Origin: Microbacterium sp. CGR2
GTDB lineage: Bacteria; Actinomycetota; Actinomycetes; Actinomycetales; Microbacteriaceae
Direction: 5' to 3'
DNA: 64,000 nucleotides
Assembly (NCBI RefSeq): GCF_003626735.1
Contig: NZ_RBHX01000001.1
Location: 620,001-684,000 of the forward strand
Under the pieces are notes generated by a model. The model had not been told where the DNA came from. It saw nothing but the letters and a program-made list of their open reading frames with translations, and did not search any database. Position numbers and translations under genes: made by a program. Of this stretch, positions 8,855 to 18,195 are shown in pieces; the stretch's first letter is position 1, and every line of letters starts with the position of its first letter.

Positions 8855-9589
8855 ATGTCGATCCCCGCCGAAACCGTCGTGGTACCCGAGCAGGTCCGCC
8901 TCCTCGCGCACGGCGCCGACCTCGTCTGCGTCTGGCACAACAACCTCGGGGGCCTGACGTTCCGAGCCACGGGGGCCGATGAGCCTTTCTACATCAAGTG
9001 GGGCCCGAGGAACGCCGAGTCCACACTGGAAGACGAGGCCGAGCGCCTCACCTGGGCATCTCGGTGGATCACCGTGCCCACCGTCCTCGACCACGGTCAC
9101 GACGACACCCACGAGTGGCTGGTGACCGCCGCGGTCGAGGGTCTCAGCGCCGTGGATCCCGTCTGGGTGGCTCAGCCCGAGACGGCCGTTCGGGCCGTGG
9201 GGGCGGGCCTTCGGGTGCTCCACGACAGCCTCCCGGTGGCGGTGTGCCCCTGGGACTGGAGCGTCGCCTGGCGCATCGCGAACGCAGAGGAGCGCGGCAT
9301 CGAGATACCGGCTGCCCTGCACACCCCTCCCCCGATCGATCGCCTGGTCGTCAGTCATGGCGACGCCTGCTGCCCGAACACTCTCCTGGATGCAGAGGGC
9401 CGCCCGCTCGCACACGTCGACCTGGCCCTGCTCGGGGTCGCCGACCGCTGGGCCGACATCGCCGTCGCCGCCATGAGCACCGAATGGAACTACGGGCCCG
9501 GCTGGGAGGACACACTCATCGAGGCGTACGGCGTCGAGCCCGACCGCGAGCGCCTGGCCTACTACCGAGACCTCTGGAACGCGGGCTGA
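8855..9589 (+). CDS. APH-family phosphotransferase
   Basis: A 244-residue protein with the aminoglycoside-phosphotransferase/choline-kinase fold. The catalytic loop is VVSHGDACCPNTLLD (HxDxxxxN), followed by the metal-binding Asp in LAHVDLALLGVADRWADI. FYIKWGP supplies the ATP-binding Lys. The small size and the GDACCPNTL loop match APH(3')-like proteins, but environmental actinobacteria carry many such kinases with non-antibiotic substrates, so resistance should not be assumed. It is divergent from the SDR pair and convergent with the ECF transporter genes. Confidence 0.85.
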   Translation: MSIPAETVVVPEQVRLLAHGADLVCVWHNNLGGLTFRATGADEPFYIKWGPRNAESTLEDEAERLTWASRWITVPTVLDHGHDDTHEWLVTAAVEGLSAVDPVWVAQPETAVRAVGAGLRVLHDSLPVAVCPWDWSVAWRIANAEERGIEIPAALHTPPPIDRLVVSHGDACCPNTLLDAEGRPLAHVDLALLGVADRWADIAVAAMSTEWNYGPGWEDTLIEAYGVEPDRERLAYYRDLWNAG

Positions 9590-9591
9590 AA

Positions 9592-9658
9592 GGCACCCTC
9601 CGCGTCGCGTGGCCGGCAGGCCACCGCTCCTTCAACTCCAGACGAAGCGGAAGGTGCC
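9592..9658. terminator. stem-loop structure between convergent genes
   Basis: GTGGCC-GGCA-GGCCAC at 9609-9624 is a perfect hairpin. Outside it, GGCACCCTCCGC (9592-9603) pairs with GCGGAAGGTGCC (9647-9658) with one mismatch. The right arm lies inside the last codons of the ECF T gene. There is no U-run, so terminator function is inferred from position. Confidence 0.45.
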
Positions 9659-10411
9659 CAGAGCCGCAGCCGCAGTGAGCGCCAGCACCATGATCATGGC
9701 CCCGCCGAGCAGCGCCCCGCCATCGCGTGGATGCAGCCGCGACGGTCGTGACCAGGTGCGCGGAATGTCTGACCCGAAGCCCCGCGCTTCCATGGCGAGA
9801 GCCAGCTTCGAGCCGCGGCGCACGGCGAAGACCAGCAGCACGAAGGCCATGGAGAAGAACCGCCGAAGCACCCCGCGGTCTCCGACACCGCGTGCGCGGC
9901 GGGCGAGACCCATGGTGCGCCAGTCATCGAGGAACAGTCCCAGCATCCGGGTGCCGGCGAGGATGCCGAGAACGAAGCGACTGGGAAGCTTCGCCACCTG
10001 CGAGAGAGCATCCGCGAGCTGCGTCGGGTCGGTCCCGCCGAACAGGAGGATCGTCGGCAGACCGAGCGCGATCACCCGCAGGCTCACGGCGATCGCCAGC
10101 GAGATCGAGTCGTCGCTGATGGTGGCGAAGCCGAACGTCCAGTAGACCTCGCCCGCCGGTTCCGCGTACAGCAGCATGCTGATCCCGGCTACCGGCGCGA
10201 AGACAGCGATCGGCAGCAGCCGTTTCAACACGGTGATCAGACGCAGCCCGGTCAGCGGGAGACACAGAAGCTGAAGGGCGATCGCGACGAGGGCGCTGAC
10301 GATGTCGATCGATGCGAACAGCGGCACCGAGAGGAGCACGGCGAGCACGATCTTCGTCACCGGATTGACGCCGTCCAGCCACACCGACCGTGCTGTCTCG
10401 GTCACCGTCAC
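9632..10411 (-). CDS. ykoC: ECF transporter T component (YkoC-like)
   Basis: A 259-residue EcfT transmembrane coupling protein with about five hydrophobic helices and the family motif ARRARGVGDRG, plus the second EARGFG motif (MEARGFGSD) that docks on the ATPases. The GTG start at 10411 overlaps the TGA of the ATPase gene (GTGA), so the two are translationally coupled. As the third gene behind a TPP riboswitch it is best assigned as the YkoC-type subunit of the thiamine-precursor (hydroxymethylpyrimidine or thiamine) importer. Confidence 0.88.
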   Translation of the reverse strand: MTVTETARSVWLDGVNPVTKIVLAVLLSVPLFASIDIVSALVAIALQLLCLPLTGLRLITVLKRLLPIAVFAPVAGISMLLYAEPAGEVYWTFGFATISDDSISLAIAVSLRVIALGLPTILLFGGTDPTQLADALSQVAKLPSRFVLGILAGTRMLGLFLDDWRTMGLARRARGVGDRGVLRRFFSMAFVLLVFAVRRGSKLALAMEARGFGSDIPRTWSRPSRLHPRDGGALLGGAMIMVLALTAAAALGTFRFVWS

Positions 10412-11859
10412 GATGCGGTCTCCAGTTCGATGCGGTGTCCGCCCAGGTGCCGGATCACCGCGTCGTCGTGCGTGACGGCGACGATCGAACGACCTCGGGC
10501 GATCTCCTCCTGCAGCAGGGCGACCAGGGAGATCCAACCGCGACGGTCCTGTCCGAACGTGGGTTCGTCGAGAACGATGATCTCGGGTGCGCCTGCGAGC
10601 ACCGTGGCCACAGACAAGCGTCGTTTCTGGCCCCCCGAGAGCGTGAAGGGATTGGCCAGAGCGAGCGAGGTGAGGCCGAGACGCTCCAGCAGCTCGTCCA
10701 CGACAGCATCCGTGCGTGCCTTCGTCCACCCGAGCGCGCGCGGCCCGACAGCGAGTTCGTCACGCAGGGTCTGGGCGAGGAACTGATGCTCCGGCTCCTG
10801 AAACACCATCCCGATGCGGGTGAGCAGTTCGCGGGATGTCCAACGGATGGGTCGCAGACCGCGGCGCCCAGCGAGTTCCGGCGCTGCGCGCACCTCACCG
10901 GTGTACTCCGGGATGAGGCCGGCGAGCGTCAGCGCCAGGGTGGACTTGCCCGTGCCGTTGGCGCCGGTGATCACCGTCGCGTTCGCGCGCGGTACGTGCA
11001 CCTCGAGACCCGATCGCACGGCGACGCCGGGCTCGCGGGCGACCGAGAGGTCGGACGCCGAGAGCGCGTCGGATGCTGTCACCTGCTCCAGCACGGGCAG
11101 GTCGATGCCACGGCCCGGCACCCAGACGCCGGCATCGGCGAGTGCGGCGCCGTGCTCGCCGAAGACCCGGTCCGGCGCCCCGTCCGCCAGGAGACCTCCG
11201 TCCGCGGCGAGCACGATCACCCGAGTCATCAGGTCGACCCAGATCGGGGTCCGATGCTCGACCACGACGAGCGTGGCGCCCGTCGATGCGACAGCGCGTT
11301 CGACGCTCGCCCGCACCTCGCGCACACCGTCGGGGTCGAGGTTCGCTGTCGGCTCATCGAGCAGAAGAAGGCCGGGGCGCATCGCCAGGACTCCGGCGAG
11401 CACGAGCCGTTGCTTCTGACCTCCCGACAACGCCTTCGTCGGCCGTTGCAGCGGCACATCGAGGCCGACCGCATCCATCGCCTCGCTAACGCGTCCAGGG
11501 ATCTCGGACGCCGGAACGCCGAGATTCTCGCAGCCGAAGGCGATGTCATCCGCGACCTTGGACAGGACGATACCGGCATCCGGATCCTGCAGAACGAGCC
11601 CCACCTCGCCGCGGCGCGACTCGGGTGCGGCGCCATCGACCAACAGGGTGCCGGTCCGATCGCCTTCGTCGGCATCGCCCAGCACACCGGCCAGGCCCGC
11701 GAGCAGGGTCGACTTCCCTGCCCCCGATGCGCCGAGGAGGAGCACCCTCTCCCCGGGTTCGATGGAAAAGCTCACGTCGGCGACCGCTGGGCGCTTCCGT
11801 CCGGCGTACCTCCACCCCCAGCCCGCCGCCTGCACGCGGGCCGGGGATGCCACGGTCAT
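10408..11859 (-). CDS. ykoD: ECF transporter fused double ATPase (YkoD-like)
   Basis: A 483-residue protein with two ABC ATPase domains in one chain. Domain 1 has Walker A GASGAGKST, signature LSGGQKQR and Walker B LLLLDEPTANLD. Domain 2 has GANGTGKST, LSGGQKRR and IIVLDEPTFGQD; the switch His is in each (VVVEHRT, VAVTHDD). It powers the ECF importer whose membrane partners are coded on either side, with a 2-bp gap upstream and a 4-bp overlap downstream. The fused arrangement is known from YkoD and other actinobacterial ECF systems. The start ATG 11859 gives MTVASPARV. Confidence 0.93.
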   Translation of the reverse strand: MTVASPARVQAAGWGWRYAGRKRPAVADVSFSIEPGERVLLLGASGAGKSTLLAGLAGVLGDADEGDRTGTLLVDGAAPESRRGEVGLVLQDPDAGIVLSKVADDIAFGCENLGVPASEIPGRVSEAMDAVGLDVPLQRPTKALSGGQKQRLVLAGVLAMRPGLLLLDEPTANLDPDGVREVRASVERAVASTGATLVVVEHRTPIWVDLMTRVIVLAADGGLLADGAPDRVFGEHGAALADAGVWVPGRGIDLPVLEQVTASDALSASDLSVAREPGVAVRSGLEVHVPRANATVITGANGTGKSTLALTLAGLIPEYTGEVRAAPELAGRRGLRPIRWTSRELLTRIGMVFQEPEHQFLAQTLRDELAVGPRALGWTKARTDAVVDELLERLGLTSLALANPFTLSGGQKRRLSVATVLAGAPEIIVLDEPTFGQDRRGWISLVALLQEEIARGRSIVAVTHDDAVIRHLGGHRIELETAS

Positions 11860-11861
11860 GC

Positions 11862-12524
11862 TCAGACCTCGCGCATGTGCTCTCGCCCGACGGCGAAGCG
11901 GCTGAGGGCACCTGTGACCGCCAGCGCCCGCACCAGCAGCCAGCCGACGAGGCCGGCCAGGATCGCACCGGAGATGACGACGCACACCAGGTAGATGGTG
12001 TTGAACTCGAACGACTTCAGGATGTTGGGCGAGCTGCCGTAGAAGAGCTCGAAGATCCACGCGGCAGCCGCCGCGCCCATCCCCGCGAGCGCGGCGACGA
12101 CGATCCCGAAGCGGCGGTAGAGGAACAGGGCGAAGATGAGCTCCGCGCCGAGCCCCTGCACGAGACCGGAGAGAACGGTCGAGATGCCCCAGACGTTGCC
12201 GATCAGCATCGAGACGATTGCTGCGACGAGTTCGACGACCAGCGCGGCACCGGGCTTGCGGATGACGAGGCCGCCGACGACTCCGCCGAGCAGCCAGATG
12301 CCCACAGCGATCCCGCCGAGTCCCGGCGTCAGCGCGTCGGCCGCGCCGAACCATGCATAGCCGATCGTGTTCCAGCCCCAGAAGACGAGGCCGATCGCGA
12401 CACCGAGAACAGCAGCGACAACGATGTCGACGACGCGCCAACGCCAGAGCTGCGGGTCGCTCAGCCCTCGATGCGTCGTGGCAGAGACCCGATCCTTGGC
12501 GGACGGGGACGTGGATGTACTCAT
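11862..12524 (-). CDS. ykoE: ECF transporter S component, YkoE family
   Basis: A 220-residue membrane protein with about six helices after a short polar N terminus. It resembles the YkoE substrate-binding subunits, with WRWRVVDIVVAAVLGVAIGL at the first helix and GLVQGLGAELIFALF in the middle. Members bind thiamine or its pyrimidine precursor. It is the first gene of ykoE-ykoD-ykoC, and the TPP riboswitch in its leader supports the substrate class. The start ATG 12524 has a GGAGGAG ribosome site seven bases upstream, and this site lies at the 3' edge of the riboswitch. Confidence 0.9.
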   Translation of the reverse strand: MSTSTSPSAKDRVSATTHRGLSDPQLWRWRVVDIVVAAVLGVAIGLVFWGWNTIGYAWFGAADALTPGLGGIAVGIWLLGGVVGGLVIRKPGAALVVELVAAIVSMLIGNVWGISTVLSGLVQGLGAELIFALFLYRRFGIVVAALAGMGAAAAAWIFELFYGSSPNILKSFEFNTIYLVCVVISGAILAGLVGWLLVRALAVTGALSRFAVGREHMREV

Positions 12525-12533
12525 CTGAACTCC

Positions 12534-12614
<81 letters not shown>

Positions 12615-12696
12615 GTGGTTGTGCTGACGATACTACCGCGGACACGACACCCCGTGTCGCGGCGGCCCGCGCAGCAGATTCTCGCCCGGGATTCGG

Positions 12697-12702
12697 TACC
12701 GT
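12697..12702 (+). promoter_or_regulatory. -10 box, leaderless promoter of the carboxypeptidase gene
   Basis: TACCGT six bases before the GTG at 12709; it supports that GTG start. Confidence 0.45.
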
Positions 12703-12708
12703 AAGCGA

Positions 12709-14133
12709 GTGACCGCCCCAGATCCCGTCGAGGATGCCACCGCCATCCTTCAACCTGACGCCCGGTGGGCGGACGACGAGGTCCCCGCGACGGCACTGAC
12801 CTGGGTCGACCCGGCCGCTGTGGCCGCGCATTCCCCCGGCGCGACGCTCGACGAGACCGCGAAGAGCGAGAAGGTGGTCAGCGTCATGAGCGGAGCACGG
12901 TTGCAGCCGCCGCTCGCCCGTCCAGGCGTGCTCATCCCCCTCGGCCTGCTGGCGACGCTGGCCGTCGCTTACACCGGGACGACGCTGCTGTGGCCGCTGC
13001 ACGAAGTCGCGCCCACCGTGCAGGCGGTCGGGTTCGAGACGATACCCGCGCCCGCCGCGGCGATGACCTGGCCGGCGCAGGGCAGCGCCTCCGTGGGTAT
13101 CGCCGGGGTCGGCGCCTCGGCATCCGCCGCCGAAGCCGTGAGCATCGCGAGCATCACGAAGGTCGTCAGCAGCCTCATGGTGCTCGATCGGATGCCGCTG
13201 GCGCTCGGCGAACAGGGCCCCGAGTTCTCCTTCACCTTCGGCGACAGCATCGACTACTGGAACTACCGCCGGGCCGATCAGTCCGCGCTGGATGTTCCGG
13301 TCGACGGCGTGCTCACCGAGTACCAACTGCTGCAGGGCACTCTGCTGGGATCGGCCAACAACTACATCGACCGTCTGGTGGCGGAGATCTGGGGATCCGA
13401 AGAGGAGTTCGCCAGTGCCGCCGCGATCTGGCTGAATGACCGGGGTCTCGACGGCATCACCGTGGTGACGCCGTCCGGCTTCGACGAGCGCAACGTGGCG
13501 ACACCCGAGGCGTTGATCGACCTCGGCGAGTGGGCCATGAAGAACCCGGTGTTCGCCGAGATCGTCGGCACGAAGTCCGTCGATCTGCCCGGCGCCGGAC
13601 GGGTCGAGAACACGAACGGGATGCTGGCCGACCCTGGAGTCGTCGGCATCAAGACCGGCACCCTCGTCGGCTGGAACCTGCTCACGGCGAAGGACGTGCA
13701 GATCGACGACACCACGGTGCACCTGTTCGCCGCGGCCCTCAATCAGGACGACGACAAGCAGCGCCTCGCCGCGACGCGCTCGTTGTTCGCCGAGATGGAG
13801 GCGGCGCTGCAGGCACAGGAACCTGCGGTCGCCGAGGGCACGATCGTCGGCGAAGTCACCACCGTGTGGGGCGAGAAGGTCGACGTCGTCACGGATGCCG
13901 ATGCCGAAGTCGTGCTGTGGAACGGCGCCATCGCGACGGCGACTCCCGTTTTCGAGTTGGGCGACGAGACGGCGGAGGGCGCAGAGGTGGGGTCGCTGAC
14001 CACCGCCGGGCCGATCGACACGACCACCACCGCGCTCACCCTCGCAGAGGAGCTCGAGGGGCCGAGCCCGTGGTGGCGCCTGACCCATCCACTCGAACTG
14101 CTCGGCATCGACGCCGACGCCGACGGATCGTGA
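12709..14133 (+). CDS. D-alanyl-D-alanine carboxypeptidase-like penicillin-binding protein
   Basis: A 474-residue peptidase S11 family protein that would trim the terminal D-Ala of peptidoglycan stem peptides outside the membrane. The three active-site motifs are complete: SITK (Ser148-Lys151), SAN (215-217) and KTG (315-317). Residues 1-70 are an acidic cytoplasmic tail, followed by one transmembrane helix at about 72-95, so it is a type II membrane protein with no cleaved signal. The long tail and the C-terminal all-beta extension (about 350-474) make it longer than DacA. The GTG start is supported by TACCGT six bases upstream. It is convergent with the ABC exporter genes. Confidence 0.88.
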   Translation: MTAPDPVEDATAILQPDARWADDEVPATALTWVDPAAVAAHSPGATLDETAKSEKVVSVMSGARLQPPLARPGVLIPLGLLATLAVAYTGTTLLWPLHEVAPTVQAVGFETIPAPAAAMTWPAQGSASVGIAGVGASASAAEAVSIASITKVVSSLMVLDRMPLALGEQGPEFSFTFGDSIDYWNYRRADQSALDVPVDGVLTEYQLLQGTLLGSANNYIDRLVAEIWGSEEEFASAAAIWLNDRGLDGITVVTPSGFDERNVATPEALIDLGEWAMKNPVFAEIVGTKSVDLPGAGRVENTNGMLADPGVVGIKTGTLVGWNLLTAKDVQIDDTTVHLFAAALNQDDDKQRLAATRSLFAEMEAALQAQEPAVAEGTIVGEVTTVWGEKVDVVTDADAEVVLWNGAIATATPVFELGDETAEGAEVGSLTTAGPIDTTTTALTLAEELEGPSPWWRLTHPLELLGIDADADGS

Positions 14134-14150
14134 CGCCCGGTCGCTGAACG

Positions 14151-14190
14151 TGAGACGCCCCGCTCCGGCTGACCGGGGCGGGGCGTCTCA
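14151..14190. terminator. hairpin terminator between convergent genes
   Basis: An 18-bp stem (14151-14168 with 14173-14190) with a single G:U-type mismatch and a CTGA loop. GC-rich, with no U-run on either side. Confidence 0.6.
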
Positions 14191-14200
14191 CTGGGGGATG

Positions 14201-16471
14201 TCAGGCCCGAGAGCCCGAATCGTCTGCCCCGTCTTCGATCACGGCCTTGGCGGCCGCGGCTTCTGACGCCGGCGCCTGGGCTCCGACGGTGACGCCGCGA
14301 ACCGCGTCACTCGCCTGTTCCTGTGCGCTGTCCGACCCGTCAGCGTCGCCGGTGACGACGACAGGCGTCGTCCCGGTGAGAGCTTCTTCAGCGTCGATGT
14401 CCGTCGCCGCCTGCTCGAACTGCGACTGGTACAGGCGCCAGTACGCACCCTGCGCGGTGATGAGCTCGTCGTGCGTGCCCTTCTCGACGATGTCACCGTG
14501 CTCCATCACGAGGATGAGGTCGGCGTCACGGATGGTCGACAGTCGGTGCGCGATCACGAACGACGTGCGCCCGTGACGGAGCGCCGCCATCGCGTGCTGC
14601 AGCAGCAGCTCGGTGCGGGTGTCGACCGCCGACGTGGCCTCGTCGAGGATGAGGATCGACGGCTGCGCGACGAATGCCCGCGCGATGGTGATGAGCTGAC
14701 GCTCACCTGCGGAGACGTTCGAGGCGTCTTCGTCGAGCACGGTGTCGTAACCCTCGGGAAGAGCGTGCACGAATCGGTCGACGTAGGTCGCCTTCGCCGC
14801 TGCGAGAACCTCTTCGTCGGTCGCGGTGGAGCGACCGTACCGGATGTTCTCGCGGATGCTGCCGGCGAACAACCACGGGTCCTGCAGCACCATGCCGGTG
14901 CGGGAGCGCAGGTCGTCGCGGGTGATCTCCGAGATGTCCTGCCCGTCGAGCAGGATGCGGCCGCCACTGAGCTCGTAGAACCGCATGATGAGGTTCACGA
15001 GCGTCGTCTTGCCCGCGCCCGTCGGACCGACGATCGCGACGGTCTGCCCCGGCTCCACCCGGAACGACAGATCGTTGATGAGCGGACGCTCGGGCGTGTA
15101 CGAGAACGTGACGTTCTCGAACTCGATGACACCCTTGCCGTCGGCGAGTGCCGGAGCATCCGAATCGTCGGCCTCCTGCTCATCGGCGTCGAGCAGCTGG
15201 AAGACCCGTTCGGCCGACGCGGTGCCGGACTGCACGACCGCGGCCATGCCACCCAGCTCCGACAGCGGCTGCGTGAACTGCTGCGAGTACTGGATGAACG
15301 CCTGCACGTCACCGAGTCTGAGCTGCCCACTGGCGACCATCAGACCGCCGAGCACGGCGATTCCGACGTAGCTGAGGCTTCCGACGAACATCATCGCCGG
15401 CATGATGATGCCGGAGAGGAACTGCGCCTTGAAGCTGGCCTGGAACAGCTCTTCGTTCTCGACCTGGAACTTGTCCAGCGCGTCTTTCTCGCGGCCGAAG
15501 ACCTTCACGAGCGCGTGGCCCGAGAACGCCTCTTCGACACGAGCGTTCAGCCGGCCGACCTTGCGCCACTGCGAACCGAACGCCTTCTGCGACCGCGGTC
15601 CGATGACGCCGAAGATGACGGCCATCAGCGGGAGCGTGACGAGCGCGACGAGCGCCAGCTGCCACGAGATCGTGAACATCATGAACAGGACGCCGATGAC
15701 CGTGAGCACCGAGGTGAGCGCTCCCGACAGCGATTGCTGCATCGTCTGGGTGATGTTGTCGATGTCATTCGTGACGCGCGAGATCAGCTCGCCGCGCTGC
15801 ACCTTGTCGAAGTAGGACAGGGGCAGGCGGTTGATCTTCGCCTCGACCGCCTCACGCAGGCGCCACATGGTGCGCACCATGATGACGTTGATGACGTAGC
15901 CCTGGATCCAGGTGAGGAAAGCCGCCGCGACGTAGATCGCGAGGACTGCGGCGATGATCCATCGCAGCGCACCGAAGTCGACGCCGTCACCGACGCGGAA
16001 GTCGCCCAGTGCTCCGACCTGGTTGGCGAAGTCGGTCTGCCCCGCGCCGTTGAGCGCATCGACGACGACGTTCTGCGGAGTCCCCGCGGGGAAGCCGGGG
16101 AAGTCGCCGTTGGGCTGACCGAGCTGGATGGAGATGAATCCCTTGTAGACGAGGTTCGTGGCCTCGCCCAGGACTTTCGGTGCCGCGACCGTCAGCACGA
16201 CTCCGATGGCGCCGAGGATCGACACGAAGATGAACCACACCGCCGACGGCTTCAGCAGCCCGATCATCCGCGCGAAGCTCGGCCCGAAGTTGTCGGCCTT
16301 GCCGGGTGCGACGCTGTCCCAGTCGCCGGAGTTCTGGCGCGCCTGTTCGGCGAGCTCCAACTCGTACTTCTCTTCTTCGGTCAGTTCCGGCTCGACGACC
16401 GCGGTCGTCGAGCGATTCTTCCTGGACCGAGCCTCTGCGCCCTTCGTGGGGCGCTTCTCGTTCTCGCTCAT
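14201..16471 (-). CDS. ABC exporter half-transporter, second subunit of a heterodimer
   Basis: A 756-residue type IV ABC exporter half: six transmembrane helices (about residues 80-400) and a nucleotide-binding domain (Walker A GPTGAGKTT, Walker B ILILDEATSAVD, switch His in VIAHRLS). The signature is VSAGE rather than LSGGQ. Together with the missing catalytic Glu in the partner, this forms one degenerate ATP site, the pattern of TM287/288- and BmrCD-type exporters. It has an 80-residue charged N-terminal tail and an 80-residue Ala-rich C-terminal tail. It overlaps the upstream partner gene by four bases (ATGA). It probably exports drugs or lipids; the substrate is unknown. Confidence 0.92.
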   Translation of the reverse strand: MSENEKRPTKGAEARSRKNRSTTAVVEPELTEEEKYELELAEQARQNSGDWDSVAPGKADNFGPSFARMIGLLKPSAVWFIFVSILGAIGVVLTVAAPKVLGEATNLVYKGFISIQLGQPNGDFPGFPAGTPQNVVVDALNGAGQTDFANQVGALGDFRVGDGVDFGALRWIIAAVLAIYVAAAFLTWIQGYVINVIMVRTMWRLREAVEAKINRLPLSYFDKVQRGELISRVTNDIDNITQTMQQSLSGALTSVLTVIGVLFMMFTISWQLALVALVTLPLMAVIFGVIGPRSQKAFGSQWRKVGRLNARVEEAFSGHALVKVFGREKDALDKFQVENEELFQASFKAQFLSGIIMPAMMFVGSLSYVGIAVLGGLMVASGQLRLGDVQAFIQYSQQFTQPLSELGGMAAVVQSGTASAERVFQLLDADEQEADDSDAPALADGKGVIEFENVTFSYTPERPLINDLSFRVEPGQTVAIVGPTGAGKTTLVNLIMRFYELSGGRILLDGQDISEITRDDLRSRTGMVLQDPWLFAGSIRENIRYGRSTATDEEVLAAAKATYVDRFVHALPEGYDTVLDEDASNVSAGERQLITIARAFVAQPSILILDEATSAVDTRTELLLQHAMAALRHGRTSFVIAHRLSTIRDADLILVMEHGDIVEKGTHDELITAQGAYWRLYQSQFEQAATDIDAEEALTGTTPVVVTGDADGSDSAQEQASDAVRGVTVGAQAPASEAAAAKAVIEDGADDSGSRA

Positions 16472-18195
16472 GCGTCCGCCCCCAGCTGCGATTCGACGAT
16501 CTCTCGGTAGGTCTCGCTCGTCTCCAGCAGCTCCTGATGGGTGCCGGCGCCGACCATGGTCCCGCCGTCGAGGACGATGATGCGGTCGGCATCCGTGATG
16601 GAGGAGACGCGCTGAGCCACCACGATCTTCGTGACGTGCGGCAACTCGCGCCACAGTGCTTGGCGCAATCGGGCATCCGTGGTCAGGTCGAGGGCCGAGA
16701 ACGAGTCGTCGAACACGAGGATCTGCGGCTGGTGCACGATCGCACGCGCGATCGCGAGTCGCTGGCGTTGCCCGCCGGAGACATTCGTGCCGCCCTGCGC
16801 GATGCGCGACTCGAGTCCGTCGGGCATCTCCTCGACGAAGTCGCGGCCTTGCGCGATCTCGAGCGCGTGCCAGAGCTCTTCGTCCGTTGCTTCTTCTCGC
16901 CCATAGCGCAGGTTCGAAGCCACCGTCCCGGTGAAGAGGAACGGGCGCTGCGGGACCAGACCGATGCTGTCCCAGAGCGCCTCGACGTCGGCATCGCGCA
17001 CGTCGGTGCCGCCGACGTGCACGGAACCGCCGGAGACGTCGAACAGGCGCGGGATGAGGGAGACGAGCGTGGTCTTGCCTGAACCGGTGGAACCGACGAT
17101 CGCGACCGTCTCGCCCGGCTGAGCGGCGAAGCTGATGCCCTTGAGCACGGGGGCGTCGGCTCCGGGGTAGGTGAACTCGACGTCATCGAGCGCGACAGAG
17201 CCCGGTGTCGGGAAAACGGTGACGCCGTTCTCCGGGCGGACCATCGTGGACTCCGAGTCGAGCACCTCGCCGATGCGCTCGGCCGAGACCGCGGCGCGCG
17301 GAATCATCATCGCCATGAAACTCGCCATGATGACGCCGCCCATGATCTGGCCGATGTACTGCATGAAGGCGAAGAGGGTGCCGACCTGGACAGTGCCGTT
17401 GTTGACCTCGATGCCGCCGAACCAGATGACCGAGACGACCGTGACGTTGAGGATCAGCATGAACAGCGGGAACAGCAGCACGAACAGGGAGCCCACCTTG
17501 CGACCCACCACCATGATGTCGGTGTTGGCCCCTCGGAAGCGTTCCTCTTCGATGCGCTCCCGGACGAACGCGCGGACGACGCGGACGCCCGTGAGCTGTT
17601 CGCGCATGATGCGGTTCACGTTGTCGAGCTTGCCCTGGTAGGTGCGGAACAGCGGAACCATGCGACCGATGACGAGCGCGGCGAGGATCAGCAGCAGCGG
17701 CACGGAGACGGCGATCAGCCAGCTGAGGCCGACATTCGTCTGGACGGCGAAGATGATGCCGCCGATCGCGAGGAGGGGCGCAGTGACGAGCATGGTCGCG
17801 CCCATCATCGCGAGCATCTGCACCTGCTGGACGTCGTTCGTGTTGCGCGTGATGAGTGAGCCGGCGCCGAACTGCGAGACTTCGCGCTCGGAGAAGCCGC
17901 TGACCTTGCCGAACACGTCGGCGCGGATGTCGCGCCCGGCGCCCATCGCAGCCCTGGCGGCGAAGTAGGTCGCGGTCACGGAGGCGACGATCTGCCCCAG
18001 CGACACGGCGAGCATGAACAGACCTGTGTTCCAGATGTAGCCGGTGTCGCCCATGGCGACACCCTTGTCGATGATGTCGGCGTTCAGGCGGGGGAGGTAC
18101 AGGGTCGCCGCCGCACTGGCGAGCTGGAAGACCAGCACACCGAGCAGGAGCCACCTATAGCGAGACAGGTAACGGAGGAGGATTTTTCCCAGCAC
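16468..18195 (-). CDS. ABC exporter half-transporter, first subunit of a heterodimer
   Basis: A 575-residue ABC half-exporter with six membrane helices and a C-terminal ATPase: Walker A GSTGSGKTT, signature NVSGGQRQR, Walker B ILVFDDSFSALD. The residue after the Walker B Asp is Asp instead of Glu, so this subunit carries the non-catalytic half of the ATP pair. Translation is coupled to the second subunit (ATGA overlap). The start is not certain. GTG 18195 (VLGKILLRYLSRYRW) begins where family members usually begin, but no good Shine-Dalgarno is seen. An open frame runs further upstream to 18387. Confidence 0.88.
   Translation of the reverse strand: MLGKILLRYLSRYRWLLLGVLVFQLASAAATLYLPRLNADIIDKGVAMGDTGYIWNTGLFMLAVSLGQIVASVTATYFAARAAMGAGRDIRADVFGKVSGFSEREVSQFGAGSLITRNTNDVQQVQMLAMMGATMLVTAPLLAIGGIIFAVQTNVGLSWLIAVSVPLLLILAALVIGRMVPLFRTYQGKLDNVNRIMREQLTGVRVVRAFVRERIEEERFRGANTDIMVVGRKVGSLFVLLFPLFMLILNVTVVSVIWFGGIEVNNGTVQVGTLFAFMQYIGQIMGGVIMASFMAMMIPRAAVSAERIGEVLDSESTMVRPENGVTVFPTPGSVALDDVEFTYPGADAPVLKGISFAAQPGETVAIVGSTGSGKTTLVSLIPRLFDVSGGSVHVGGTDVRDADVEALWDSIGLVPQRPFLFTGTVASNLRYGREEATDEELWHALEIAQGRDFVEEMPDGLESRIAQGGTNVSGGQRQRLAIARAIVHQPQILVFDDSFSALDLTTDARLRQALWRELPHVTKIVVAQRVSSITDADRIIVLDGGTMVGAGTHQELLETSETYREIVESQLGADA

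Noticed and set aside
8855..9589. Acquired aminoglycoside-resistance gene
   Set aside because: Base composition matches the neighbours, there are no mobile-element signs, and the family has many non-resistance members.
14471..16510. 679-codon plus-strand frame opposite the ABC exporter
   Set aside because: It is an antisense shadow of a well-conserved ABC subunit, with biased Arg/Asp/Val composition and no motif.
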